Below, piece by piece: positions 15,930-23,754 of a DNA stretch of 64,000 nt. Below the pieces are notes generated by a model that saw only the letters and a list, made by a program, of their open reading frames with translations, made no database searches and was not told the DNA's origin. The first letter of the stretch is position 1; the number at the start of each line of letters is the position of its first letter. A program made the position numbers and the translations under genes. The stretch comes from WHTX01 sp038255145 (lineage in GTDB: Bacteria > Actinomycetota > Acidimicrobiia > Acidimicrobiales > CAIXPF01), in assembly GCA_038255145.1 (NCBI GenBank), contig JBBSLP010000030.1:1-64000 (forward strand), read 5' to 3'.

Positions 15930-16409
15930 TCAGCCCTGTTCGGCCGCGGCCTTGATGCCTTCGAGGGTGGAGCGGATGCTGGTGCGGTTGGTGGCCATGC
16001 GCACGTCCCACGCCGGCTGGCCGCCCTTGGCCAGGTCCCCCATGGGGTTGCGCAGCTCGTACTGCTCGACGAGCACGGTGCCCGAGTCGCTGGGGCGCAG
16101 CTCGTAGCGCCACAGGGCCACGTCCATCTCCCTGCCGCCAGTGACGAACGCGAAGGACTTGGCGTGCTCGCGCTCGATGATCTCGACGGGCGCCTTCCAC
16201 TCCTTGTCACCGTCACGGTTGACGCCCACGAACTGGTCGCCGACCTCGCCGGTGCCGGGCACGCCGTCGGCCCCCTTGCGCCAGTAGCCCCCGGTGTTCT
16301 CGGTGCTCCACTCGCCGTAGCGCTCCATGGAGGTGACCAGGGCGTACACCGCCTCGGGCGGTGCGGCGATCTCGATGGAATCCTCGTGCGTGGCGATGGG
16401 CTCAGCCAT
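15930..16409 (-). CDS. SRPBCC (START/Bet v1-like) family protein
   Basis: 159 residues. The opening SIEIAAPPEAVYALVTSMERYGEWS is typical of polyketide-cyclase/SRPBCC proteins (first part IEIAAPPEAVYALVT), followed by beta strands ending with RYELRPSDSGTVLVEQYEL. The fold makes a hydrophobic cavity for lipids or aromatic ligands; no ligand can be assigned. ATG 16409 is chosen because the frame upstream lacks family character and the Met starts the first strand cleanly. Convergent with the signalling operon, 44 bp apart. Confidence 0.82.
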   Translation of the reverse strand: MAEPIATHEDSIEIAAPPEAVYALVTSMERYGEWSTENTGGYWRKGADGVPGTGEVGDQFVGVNRDGDKEWKAPVEIIEREHAKSFAFVTGGREMDVALWRYELRPSDSGTVLVEQYELRNPMGDLAKGGQPAWDVRMATNRTSIRSTLEGIKAAAEQG

Positions 16410-16498
16410 GGCGTATCCCCCTGGGCGTCCGGGTGTTGTCGAGGAGGGACCGTAGCCGCGCCCCCAGAGGCGAAGTACCGGGCGGCTCCCCAGCCGCT

Positions 16499-16504
16499 TA
16501 GGCT
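16499..16504 (+). promoter_or_regulatory. Leaderless -10 element TAGGCT
   Basis: TAGGCT lies 8 nt before GTG 16513, supporting that start over the TTG at 16504. Confidence 0.3.
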
Positions 16505-16512
16505 TGTTCGCC

Positions 16513-17448
16513 GTGGAGCGCACCGACGGGTCCCCGGCGGGATCTCCCACGACCCTGACCCGCTTCGCCTGGTTGTCCATCGCTGCGGCGTTGACCACCA
16601 TCACCCTCAAGCTCGGGGCCTACGCGGTGACGGGCTCGGTCAGCCTCCTGTCCGACGCCTTCGAGTCCACGGTGAACCTGGTCGCCGCCGTGGTCGCCCT
16701 CTTCGCCCTGCGCGTGGCTGCCCGCCCCCCCGACGACAACCACCAGTTCGGCCACGGCAAGGTCGAGTACTTCTCGGCCGGGGTCGAGGGGGCCATGGTC
16801 TTCGTGGCCGCCCTGGCCATCGGCATCGCCGCCGTGCAGCGCCTGATCGACCCCCGTGACCTCGACGGGATCGGCTTGGGCCTGGTCATCTCGGTGGTGG
16901 CGTCCCTGGTCAACCTGGGTGTGGGCCTGGTCCTGCTGCGGGCCGGGCGCCAGTTCCGCTCGGTGACCCTGACCGCGGATGGTCACCACCTGATCACCGA
17001 CGTGTGGACCACGGCGGGCGTGCTCGTGGGGGTGATCGCCACCAAGCTGACGGGCTGGTCCCGCCTCGACCCCATCGTGGCCCTGGCGGTGGCCGCCAAC
17101 ATCGTCTTCACCGGGGTGCGCCTGCTGCGCAGCTCGGCTGCGGGGCTGATGGACGAGGCCATGCCCCGGTCCGAGATCGACATCGTGGAAGAGGTGCTCG
17201 ACCGCTACCGGTGCACCCGCCAGGTCGAGTTCCACGCCCTGCGCACGCGGGAGGTGGGGGCATGGCGCTTCGTCAACGTGCACGTGCTCGTCCCCGGGGT
17301 GTGGACGGTGCAGGAAGGGCACGACCTGGTCGAGGACCTCGAGATCGACCTCGACGTGGCCCTGCCCGGCACCCTGGTGTTCACCCACCTCGAGCCCATG
17401 GAGGACCCCCTGTCCTGGGCCGACGTGGAGCTCGGCCCCCGCAGCTGA
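16513..17448 (+). CDS. Cation diffusion facilitator metal exporter
   Basis: 311 residues: six-helix CDF transporter. Diagnostic features are VSLLSDAFESTVNLVAA in helix 2 (Asp metal ligand), GHGKVEYFSAG in the cytoplasmic loop, and ADGHHLITDVWTTAG in helix 5, giving the HxxxD transport site. A cytoplasmic C-terminal domain follows (HVLVPGVWTVQEGHDLVEDLE). It exports divalent cations (Zn, Mn, Co or Fe) in exchange for protons. GTG 16513 fits a leaderless promoter 8 nt upstream. Divergent from the SRPBCC gene. Confidence 0.9.
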   Translation: MERTDGSPAGSPTTLTRFAWLSIAAALTTITLKLGAYAVTGSVSLLSDAFESTVNLVAAVVALFALRVAARPPDDNHQFGHGKVEYFSAGVEGAMVFVAALAIGIAAVQRLIDPRDLDGIGLGLVISVVASLVNLGVGLVLLRAGRQFRSVTLTADGHHLITDVWTTAGVLVGVIATKLTGWSRLDPIVALAVAANIVFTGVRLLRSSAAGLMDEAMPRSEIDIVEEVLDRYRCTRQVEFHALRTREVGAWRFVNVHVLVPGVWTVQEGHDLVEDLEIDLDVALPGTLVFTHLEPMEDPLSWADVELGPRS

Positions 17449-17475
17449 CCCGACACTGGTGCCGTGGTGTGCGCC

Positions 17476-17910
17476 TCACAGGGTGGGGTCGCCGGTCTCC
17501 CAGGTCTGGTGGAAGGTGACGCCGCTGATCGCCCACTCGCCCTGCTCGCGGACCACGGTGGCCTCGTACCACCCGCCCACCTGGTGCCAGCGGTGGGTGG
17601 ACATCCAGTGCTGGACCTGGACCTCGGCCCGCACCCGGCCCTGATCGCCGTGGAGGGCGATGCGGTGGTTGCCCAGCAGGTGCTGCGTGGTGGTGAAGCG
17701 GGCCAGGTCCCGGCTGACCTCACCGATCCAGTCGTCGACCCAGATCGGCCCGGGCCCTCCGGCCGGGGGCGACCCCGACAGGTCCATGTGCAGCCGACCG
17801 GCCAGGGTCGAGCGCAGCGCCGGCCAGTTGCGCTGGTCGAGGGCCTCGGCCCAGCGGATGGACAGCTCGTGCACCGCGTGCCAATCGGTCAGGTCCTCCA
17901 ACGCGCCCAC
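17476..17910 (-). CDS. SnoaL-like / NTF2-fold protein
   Basis: 144 residues with the NTF2-like pattern: LTDWHAVHELSIRWAEALDQ as the first helix pair (ending WAEALDQRNWPAL), TTQHLLGNHRIAL, and strands with the paired aromatics WMSTHRWHQVGGWYEATVV. Actinobacterial relatives are annotated as SnoaL-like domain proteins, often in steroid or aromatic catabolism, but they lack assigned reactions. Start GTG 17910 is preferred for a TAGCTT -10 7 nt upstream; TTG 17937 would add nine residues. It is divergent from the FadD3-like ligase. Confidence 0.75.
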   Translation of the reverse strand: MGALEDLTDWHAVHELSIRWAEALDQRNWPALRSTLAGRLHMDLSGSPPAGGPGPIWVDDWIGEVSRDLARFTTTQHLLGNHRIALHGDQGRVRAEVQVQHWMSTHRWHQVGGWYEATVVREQGEWAISGVTFHQTWETGDPTL

Positions 17911-17917
17911 CGCCGCC

Positions 17918-17923
17918 AAGCTA
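17918..17923 (-). promoter_or_regulatory. Leaderless -10 element TAGCTT (SnoaL-like gene)
   Basis: Reads TAGCTT on the minus strand, 7 nt before GTG 17910. Confidence 0.3.
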
Positions 17924-17993
17924 ACGAGGGATGACAAGGTGACGTTGCGGCAACAGCGCGTGACGTCTGTCGCACCTGACGGTGTCCGGCCGC

Positions 17994-17999
17994 TAGGTT
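17994..17999 (+). promoter_or_regulatory. Leaderless -10 element TAGGTT (fadD-like gene)
   Basis: GCTAGGTTCCGG precedes ATG 18006 with 6 nt from the hexamer to the start codon. The same 12-mer precedes the fur-type gene at 41967, with identical spacing. Confidence 0.5.
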
Positions 18000-18005
18000 C
18001 CGGCC

Positions 18006-19625
18006 ATGGAACCCGATCGCGCCACGATCCCCGAGCTGGTCGCCTGGGCCTGCTCCCGCTTCGCCGATGCCGATGCCGTGCTCGACTCCCAGGACGGTGG
18101 GAGGACCCTGAGCTACACCGAGCTGGGGGTGGCCATCGACGAGCTGGCCGCGGCCCTGGTGGCCAGCGGTCGTGGCCCCGGTGACGCCGTGGCCGTGTGG
18201 GCCCCCAACACCTGGGAGTGGGTGGTGGCCGCCCTGGCCACCCAGCGGGCCGGGTGCATCCTCGTGCCCGTCAACACCCGCTTCCGGGGCCGTGAGGCCG
18301 CCTACGTGCTGACCAGGGCCCGGGTCAAGGTGCTGTTCACGGTCACCGGCTTCCTGGGCGCCGACTACGTGGGCATGCTGGGCGAGGCCAGGGCCGACGC
18401 GGGCGCCGAAGCCGGCCAGCTGGCCGACCTCGACGAGATCGTGGTGCTGCGGGGCGACGTCCCTGCCGGCTGCACCAGCCTGGACGGCCTGCTGGCCCGG
18501 GCCACACCGGCGGCCCGGGCCGAGGTCGGGGTGCGGTCGGACGCGGTGCAGCCCGAGGACACCTCGCTGATCATGTTCACCTCGGGCACCACGGGCATGC
18601 CCAAGGGGGCCATGGTCCGTGGCGGCGCCATCGTCCGTGCCTTCCAGTGGTACGCCGAGTTCGCCGGGGTGCGGGAAGGGGACCGCTACCTGATCGTCAA
18701 CCCCTTCTTCCACGCCTTCGGCTTCTGCGGCGGCATCGTCCCCGCCCTGCTCAAGGGGGCCACCATCCTGCCCCTGGCCGTGTGGGACGTGGCCGGGGCC
18801 CTGAAGAAGATCCAGGACGAGCGCATCACCGTCTTCCCCGGACCCCCCGCCCTCTACCAGGGCATGTTGAACCACGCCGAGCTCGAGGCCTACGACATCT
18901 CCTCGCTGCGCAGCTGCGTGACCGGGGCGGCCACCGTGCCCGAGGAGATGGTGATCCAGATGCGGGCCCGCCTGGGCTTCGAGACCATCATCACCGCCTA
19001 CGGCATGACCGAGACCTCGGGCCTGGCCACCATCTGTCGACCCGACGACGCCCCTGCCACCATCGCCACCACCTCGGGCGCGGCCATCCCCGGCGTCGAG
19101 CTGCGCACCGTCGATGCCGATGGCCAGGACCTGCCCGCGGGCCAGCCCGGCGAGCTGCTGGTGCGGGGCTACCAGATCATGGCCGGCTACCTCGACGACC
19201 CGGCGCAGACGGCCGAGGCCATCGACGCCGATGGGTGGCTGCACACCGGCGACGTGGCCGTGCTCGACGAGCGGGGCTACATCGACATCACCGACCGCAT
19301 GAAGGACATGTTCATCGTCGGGGGCTTCAACGCCTACCCGGCCGAGATCGAGCGCATGATGATCGAGCACCCCGCCATCGGCCAGGTGTCCGTGGTCGGG
19401 GTGGACGACGAGCGCCTGGGCGAGGTCGGCACCGCCTTCGTGGTGCCCGCCCCGGGCGAACCGCCCGCCCCCGCCGAGATCATCGCCTGGTGCCGCGAGC
19501 GCATGGCCAACTACAAGGTGCCCCGCATCGTGTGGCTGGTCGATTCCCTGCCCCTCAACCCCTCGGGCAAGGTCCTCAAGTACGAGCTGCGGGACCGGGC
19601 CCGGGACCTGGTCGCCGCGGGCTGA
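18006..19625 (+). CDS. FadD3-like acyl-CoA ligase (AMP-forming)
   Basis: 539 residues of the ANL superfamily. The P-loop FTSGTTGMPKGAM (~192-204), YGMTETSG (~332), GWLHTGDVA (~409) and the C-terminal catalytic Lys in NPSGKVLKYE are all present. It activates a carboxylate as acyl-AMP and then acyl-CoA. Overall wording (VNPFFHAFGFCGGI, FPGPPALYQGML) is like FadD3 ligases that act on a steroid-ring propanoate, but short/medium-chain acids are possible. Leaderless start. The following flavin oxidoreductase may be in the same transcript (60-nt gap with SD). The stop codon sits at the head of a 15-bp tandem repeat. Confidence 0.87.
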   Translation: MEPDRATIPELVAWACSRFADADAVLDSQDGGRTLSYTELGVAIDELAAALVASGRGPGDAVAVWAPNTWEWVVAALATQRAGCILVPVNTRFRGREAAYVLTRARVKVLFTVTGFLGADYVGMLGEARADAGAEAGQLADLDEIVVLRGDVPAGCTSLDGLLARATPAARAEVGVRSDAVQPEDTSLIMFTSGTTGMPKGAMVRGGAIVRAFQWYAEFAGVREGDRYLIVNPFFHAFGFCGGIVPALLKGATILPLAVWDVAGALKKIQDERITVFPGPPALYQGMLNHAELEAYDISSLRSCVTGAATVPEEMVIQMRARLGFETIITAYGMTETSGLATICRPDDAPATIATTSGAAIPGVELRTVDADGQDLPAGQPGELLVRGYQIMAGYLDDPAQTAEAIDADGWLHTGDVAVLDERGYIDITDRMKDMFIVGGFNAYPAEIERMMIEHPAIGQVSVVGVDDERLGEVGTAFVVPAPGEPPAPAEIIAWCRERMANYKVPRIVWLVDSLPLNPSGKVLKYELRDRARDLVAAG

Positions 19626-19666
19626 AGCCGCACGATCTGAGCCCACGCGAACTGAGCCCACGCGAA
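19622..19666 (+). repeat. Three 15-bp repeats carrying in-frame stop codons after the fadD-like gene
   Basis: CTGAAGCCGCACGAT (degenerate) is followed by two exact copies of CTGAGCCCACGCGAA. The TGA of the gene is in the first unit, and each following unit places a TGA 15 nt further on in the same frame. Confidence 0.75.
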
Positions 19667-19685
19667 CTGCGTAGTAGGAGGACAC

Positions 19686-20912
19686 ATGAAGTTCGGGATC
19701 TTCTACGAGCTGCAGCTGCCGCGCCCCTGGGGGCCCGACGCCGAGTACGACCTGTTCACCAACGCCCTCGACCAGATCGAACTGGCCGACAAGCTGGGCT
19801 ACGACTACGCCTGGGAGGTCGAGCACCACTTCCTCGAGGAGTACAGCCACTCGTCCGCCCCCGAGGTGTTCCTCGCCGCCGCGTCGCAGCGCACCAAGAA
19901 CATCCGCCTGGGCCACGGCATCGTGCAGCTGACCACCAACCACCCGGCCCGGGTGGCCGAGCGGGTCTCGACCCTCGACCTGTTGTCGAACGGGAGGGTC
20001 GAGCTGGGCATCGGTGAGGGCTCCTCGGTCACCGAACTGCACCCCTTCGACCGGCGCTTCCGGGACAAGCGGGCCATCTGGGAGGACGCCGTGCGGGCCA
20101 CCCTGCCCATGTTCTGGGAGGAGTCGTGGGAGTACCACAGCGAGTGGTTCGACTTCCCGGCCCGCAACGTGCTGCCCAAGCCCCGCCAGAAGCCCCACCC
20201 CCCCTTGTGGGTGGCGTGCAGCCAGATGGAGACCATCCAGATGGCTGCCCGCCGGGGCATGGGGGCCCTGGGCTTCCAGTTCGTGTCCCCCGACGCCGCC
20301 CACGCCTGGGTGTCGGCGTACTACAACGCCTTCACCAAGGAGCTCGACAAGCTGGCCGACTACGCCACCAACCCCAACATCGCCGTGGTCTCGCCCTTCA
20401 TGTGCTGCGAGACCGAGGAAGAGGCGGTGCAGCGGGCCGACGGGTCGACGTTCTTCACCTTTGCGCTGATCTTCTACAACACGCACGGGCCCGTCGATCC
20501 CGGCACGGTGAACCTGTGGGACGAGTACCAGAAGTGGAAGGAGACCCCGGCCGGCCAGAAGGCCCGCCGGGCCAAGGGCCTGATCGGCACCCCGGCCCAG
20601 CTGCGGGACAAGCTGGCAAAGTTCGAGGAGTCGAACATCGACCAGGTGATCCTCCTCAACCAGGCGGGCAAGAACCGCCACGAGGACATCATGAGCTCCC
20701 TCGAGCTCTTCGCCACCGAGGTCATGGGCGAGTTCCAGGAGCGCCACCACGTGCACGAGGAGTGGAAGGCGGGCGTGCTCAGCGGCGACATACTGCTGGA
20801 TGAGGTCGACACGACCCCCTACGACATGCTCACCAGCGCCACGCCGACCGACAAGCTGGCCCAGCTGGGCCTGGACGCCAAGTCGGTGGCCCAGGCCAGC
20901 TCCTCGCTCTGA
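19686..20912 (+). CDS. LLM-class flavin-dependent oxidoreductase
   Basis: 408 residues, bacterial-luciferase-like monooxygenase/dehydrogenase. Family landmarks: FGIFYELQLPRPW at the N-terminus, YDYAWEVEHHFLEEYSHSS (helix with the EHHF motif), RLGHGIVQLTTNHPARVAERVSTLD (split: HGIVQLTTNHPARVAE) and LGIGEGSSVTEL. Actinobacterial relatives use FMN with a partner reductase or F420. AGGAGG lies 6 nt before ATG 19686. Because it directly follows an acyl-CoA ligase, oxidation of a related lipid or steroid acid is possible, though this is only context. A strong hairpin terminator follows. Confidence 0.87.
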   Translation: MKFGIFYELQLPRPWGPDAEYDLFTNALDQIELADKLGYDYAWEVEHHFLEEYSHSSAPEVFLAAASQRTKNIRLGHGIVQLTTNHPARVAERVSTLDLLSNGRVELGIGEGSSVTELHPFDRRFRDKRAIWEDAVRATLPMFWEESWEYHSEWFDFPARNVLPKPRQKPHPPLWVACSQMETIQMAARRGMGALGFQFVSPDAAHAWVSAYYNAFTKELDKLADYATNPNIAVVSPFMCCETEEEAVQRADGSTFFTFALIFYNTHGPVDPGTVNLWDEYQKWKETPAGQKARRAKGLIGTPAQLRDKLAKFEESNIDQVILLNQAGKNRHEDIMSSLELFATEVMGEFQERHHVHEEWKAGVLSGDILLDEVDTTPYDMLTSATPTDKLAQLGLDAKSVAQASSSL

Positions 20913-20934
20913 AGTCTGCCTTCTCGGTGAACTC

Positions 20935-20973
20935 GTGACCACCAGGGGTGCTGCGAGCAGCACCCCTGGTCAC
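20935..20973 (+). terminator. Rho-independent-like hairpin
   Basis: CCAGGGGTGCTGC (20942-20954) and GCAGCACCCCTGG (20957-20969) form a perfect 13-bp stem with a minimal loop; outer GTGAC/GTCAC can extend it past a bulge. No U-tract follows, as is common in high-GC actinobacteria. It separates the oxidoreductase gene from the VanY-like gene. Confidence 0.7.
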
Positions 20974-20989
20974 GAGGCCAGGTCAGTGC

Positions 20990-20995
20990 TACGGT
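20990..20995 (+). promoter_or_regulatory. -10 element TACGGT (VanY-like gene)
   Basis: TACGGT about 40 nt before TTG 21036, immediately after the terminator hairpin. The leader contains GGAGG-CCGTA-CCTCC (21009-21023), which would pair its own Shine-Dalgarno. Confidence 0.3.
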
Positions 20996-21035
20996 CCGGA
21001 CGGCGGGCGGAGGCCGTACCTCCTGTGACGCGCCC

Positions 21036-22433
21036 TTGATACGCCTCGTCCGCCGCCTGATCTGCATCGGTGGCCCTCTCGCCCTCATCAGCGCGGTCGC
21101 GCTGACGGGAGCGGCTGGCGCGCAGGACGCCCCCGACCTCGAGGCCGAGCGCCAGCGCATCGCCGCCCAGCAGGTCGAAGCCGCATCCCAGGTCAACCTG
21201 CTGACGGCGTCCGAAGCCGAGGTGGCCGCGGCCCTGGCCACCCTGGACTCGGCCCTGTCCGAGCAGCGCGCCGCCGTGGTGGCCGCGTCCCAGTCCCTGG
21301 TGGCGGCCCGCCAGCAGGTCACCGACGCCCGTCGCAACGAGCGGGTGGCCGTGATCGGGGTGGCCCGGGCCCAGTCGGCCCTGCGACGCCTGGCCGTCGC
21401 CGCCTACCTGCACCCCCCGGTGGCCGACCTGCTGCCCGCCATCATGACGGGGACCATGGAAGAGGCGCCCAAGCGGCGCGTCTACGCCGAGGTCCGGGTG
21501 CACCAACTCGACGACGCCATCGGCGCGCTGGAGACCACCCGGGCCGACGTGGCCCGCCGCCGGGCCGAGATGGAAGCGGCCGAGGACGGTGCCGCCGCCG
21601 CCCAGGCCACGGCCCAGGCCCGACTGGCTGACCTCGAGGTGGCCCGCGACGCCCAGGCCCAGGCCGCGGTGCAGGTCGAGGACCGCCTGGAGCGGGCCCT
21701 GGCCGAGGTGTCGACCCTGGCCGCCCAGGATTCCGTGGTGGCCGAGGCCATACAGCGCCGCCAGGCCGAGCTGGTAGCCGCGGCCGCCACCGCCCACCGC
21801 GTCGCCGGGGAGGCCGAAGCAGCCCGGGCCGAGGCCCAGGCCCAGGTGCCGGTGGCCGCCGTGGCCGTCCGGGCCCCCGCCGACGACAGCCCCGGGCCCA
21901 CGGTGCTGGCCGGCCCCGACCCCGGCGACGGTGCCGTCGAGACACCGACACCGGTGGAGAGCAACCCGGTCGAGTCGCCGGTGACCAGCCCCCCCGTCAC
22001 CAACCCTCCCGTGACCACCCCCCGCCCCACCTACACCCCGGTGGACACGACCTGGGTGGGCGGCATCGAGGTGGCCACCGTCATCGCCGGGCAGGTCGAG
22101 GCCCTGCTGGCTGCGGCCGCGGCCGACGGCCTGGTGCTGACGGGGTCGGGCTACCGCAACATCGAGGACCAGATCTCCATCCGCCGTGAGGTGTGCGGGC
22201 CCACCGACTACGACATCTGGGACAAGCCGTCGTGGGAGTGCTCCCCTCCCGTGGCCCGGCCCGGCCGGTCCAACCACGAGAAGGGCCTGGCCATCGACTT
22301 CACCGGCCCCAACGGTGACCTGGTCCGCACCCAGGACAGCCCCACCTTCGCCTGGCTGTCCGTCAACGCCGTTCGCTTCGGCCTCTACAACCTGCCCAGC
22401 GAGCCCTGGCACTGGTCCACGACCGGCGGGTAG
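21036..22433 (+). CDS. Secreted coiled-coil D-Ala-D-Ala carboxypeptidase (VanY-like)
   Basis: 465 residues. Signal peptide (~1-30; RLVRRLICIGGPLALISAVAL then AGAQD), a long Ala/Glu-rich coiled coil (~35-255), a Pro/Thr linker (~265-315), and a C-terminal peptidase M15/VanY domain (~335-465). Zinc-site landmarks are SGYRNIEDQ, RPGRSNHEKGLAIDF and EPWHW. The coiled coil resembles those of cell-wall hydrolases that regulate activity at septa. It would trim peptidoglycan stem peptides outside the membrane. TTG start; the stop of a 4-codon frame (GTG 21025 to TGA 21039) overlaps it. Confidence 0.85.
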   Translation: MIRLVRRLICIGGPLALISAVALTGAAGAQDAPDLEAERQRIAAQQVEAASQVNLLTASEAEVAAALATLDSALSEQRAAVVAASQSLVAARQQVTDARRNERVAVIGVARAQSALRRLAVAAYLHPPVADLLPAIMTGTMEEAPKRRVYAEVRVHQLDDAIGALETTRADVARRRAEMEAAEDGAAAAQATAQARLADLEVARDAQAQAAVQVEDRLERALAEVSTLAAQDSVVAEAIQRRQAELVAAAATAHRVAGEAEAARAEAQAQVPVAAVAVRAPADDSPGPTVLAGPDPGDGAVETPTPVESNPVESPVTSPPVTNPPVTTPRPTYTPVDTTWVGGIEVATVIAGQVEALLAAAAADGLVLTGSGYRNIEDQISIRREVCGPTDYDIWDKPSWECSPPVARPGRSNHEKGLAIDFTGPNGDLVRTQDSPTFAWLSVNAVRFGLYNLPSEPWHWSTTGG

Positions 22434-22464
22434 GGGTGGCGGTGCCTGCGATCATGGGTGGGTG

Positions 22465-23616
22465 ATGCCACCGGTGACCGCGGGACCCTCCCCCAACCCA
22501 GGGGTGCGGCACCTCTACGTGCACGTTCCCTTCTGCCCCACCATCTGCCCCTTCTGCGACTTCCACGTGCTCGAGCGTCGGGCCGGGGCCGTGGACGCCT
22601 ACCTGGTCGGGCTGGAGCGCGAGGCGGCCGAGGTCGCCCCCCTGGTGGCGCCCGAGGGCCTGCGCACCGTGTACCTGGGTGGGGGCACGCCGTCGTACCT
22701 GCGGGAGGGCGAGCTCGCCCGCCTGGTGGCCATCGTCGAGCGCCACCTGGGCTGGGCGTCCGAAGAAGCCACCCTCGAGGTCCACCCCCAGACGGTGAGC
22801 GCGGCCCGGGCCCGGTCCTGGGTGGGCATGGGCTTCGACCGGCTCAGCCTGGGGGTGCAGTCGACCCAGGACGACGTGCTGCGCTTCCTGGGTCGCCCCC
22901 ACGACGCGGCGTCGGGTCTGGCCGCCCTCGATGCCGTGCTCGGTGCCGGGGCCCGCTCGGTGTCGGCCGACCTCATCACCGCCGTGCCCGGCCAGGACGT
23001 GCGCCTCGACCTCGAACGCCTGGCTGCCACCGGCGTCGACCACCTGTCGGCCTACACCCTGACCATCGAGGAGGGCACCCCCTTCGCCCGTCAGGGGGTG
23101 GAGGTCGACGCCGACGCCGAAGCCGAGGCCCTCGATCTGGCCGGGGCGCTGCTGGGGGCGGCCGGGTTGGCCCGCTACGAGGTGTCCAACCACGCCCGGG
23201 CCGGCCACGAGTCGGCCCACAACCTGGCCTACTGGCGCAACCAGACCTACCTGGGCATCGGGCCCTCGGCCTCGGGCCTGGAGCCGGCGCCGGAGGGGTC
23301 CCCCCCCGACCAGGTGGGCCAGCGCCGGACCAACGCGCCCTTGGCCCGATGGCTGGAGGAGGGCCGGGGCCCGGTCGAAGCGGTCACCGGCCACGACCTG
23401 CTGGTGGAGGGGGTGCTCACCCGGTTGCGCCTGCGCGAGGGGGTCGACCTCGACGAGCTGTCGGTCGTGTCCGGCCTCGACGCCCGGACCGAGCTGGCCG
23501 CCCCCCTGGCCGAGGTGGTGGCCGCCGGCCTGGCCGAACTGGTGGGGGAGCGCTGGCTGCGCCCCACCCCTGCCGGCTTCACCGTCCTCGACCAGCTCGC
23601 CACCCCGTTCGTCTGA
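22465..23616 (+). CDS. hemW: HemW-like radical SAM haem chaperone (oxygen-independent coproporphyrinogen oxidase family)
   Basis: 383 residues. The [4Fe-4S] motif CPTICPFC (CX3CX2C) follows HLYVHVPF near residue 25, then LGGGTPSYL, LEVHPQTVS, GFDRLSLGVQS, AYTLTIEEGTPF and the C-terminal HNLAYWRNQTYLGIGPSA. These match HemW, which binds haem and inserts it into proteins, rather than true HemN, although HemN-type activity is not excluded. Start ATG 22465, with GTG 22459 as alternative. In many actinobacteria hemW precedes hrcA-dnaJ; here it does not. A long hairpin follows the stop. Confidence 0.9.
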   Translation: MPPVTAGPSPNPGVRHLYVHVPFCPTICPFCDFHVLERRAGAVDAYLVGLEREAAEVAPLVAPEGLRTVYLGGGTPSYLREGELARLVAIVERHLGWASEEATLEVHPQTVSAARARSWVGMGFDRLSLGVQSTQDDVLRFLGRPHDAASGLAALDAVLGAGARSVSADLITAVPGQDVRLDLERLAATGVDHLSAYTLTIEEGTPFARQGVEVDADAEAEALDLAGALLGAAGLARYEVSNHARAGHESAHNLAYWRNQTYLGIGPSASGLEPAPEGSPPDQVGQRRTNAPLARWLEEGRGPVEAVTGHDLLVEGVLTRLRLREGVDLDELSVVSGLDARTELAAPLAEVVAAGLAELVGERWLRPTPAGFTVLDQLATPFV

Positions 23617-23657
23617 TCGCTGAGGGGTCGGTACGGCCCGCCGTTGACCTCGGCGGT

Positions 23658-23706
23658 GTTCTCGGCGGATCCCGTCCCGCGGTCCGAGACGGACTCCGCC
23701 GAGAAC
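23658..23706 (+). terminator. Long interrupted hairpin between hemW and nitroreductase
   Basis: GTTCTCGGCGGA (23658-23669) pairs perfectly with TCCGCCGAGAAC (23695-23706). Inside, CCGTC and GACGG continue the stem after a 2x2 internal loop, leaving an 11-nt loop. It could terminate hemW or act as a leader structure of the next gene, which has no obvious SD. Confidence 0.5.
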
Positions 23707-23754
23707 CAGCGGGCGTCGTGGAACCGGTGGGGCCCCCTCGGCCAGGATGGCGGC

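Noticed and set aside
17889..20963. Very long minus-strand open frame opposite the fadD-like and flavin-oxidoreductase genes
   Set aside because: In this GC range antisense frames seldom hit stops. The translation is repetitive Gly/His/Val/Gln-rich without domains, while the plus-strand genes have clear motifs.
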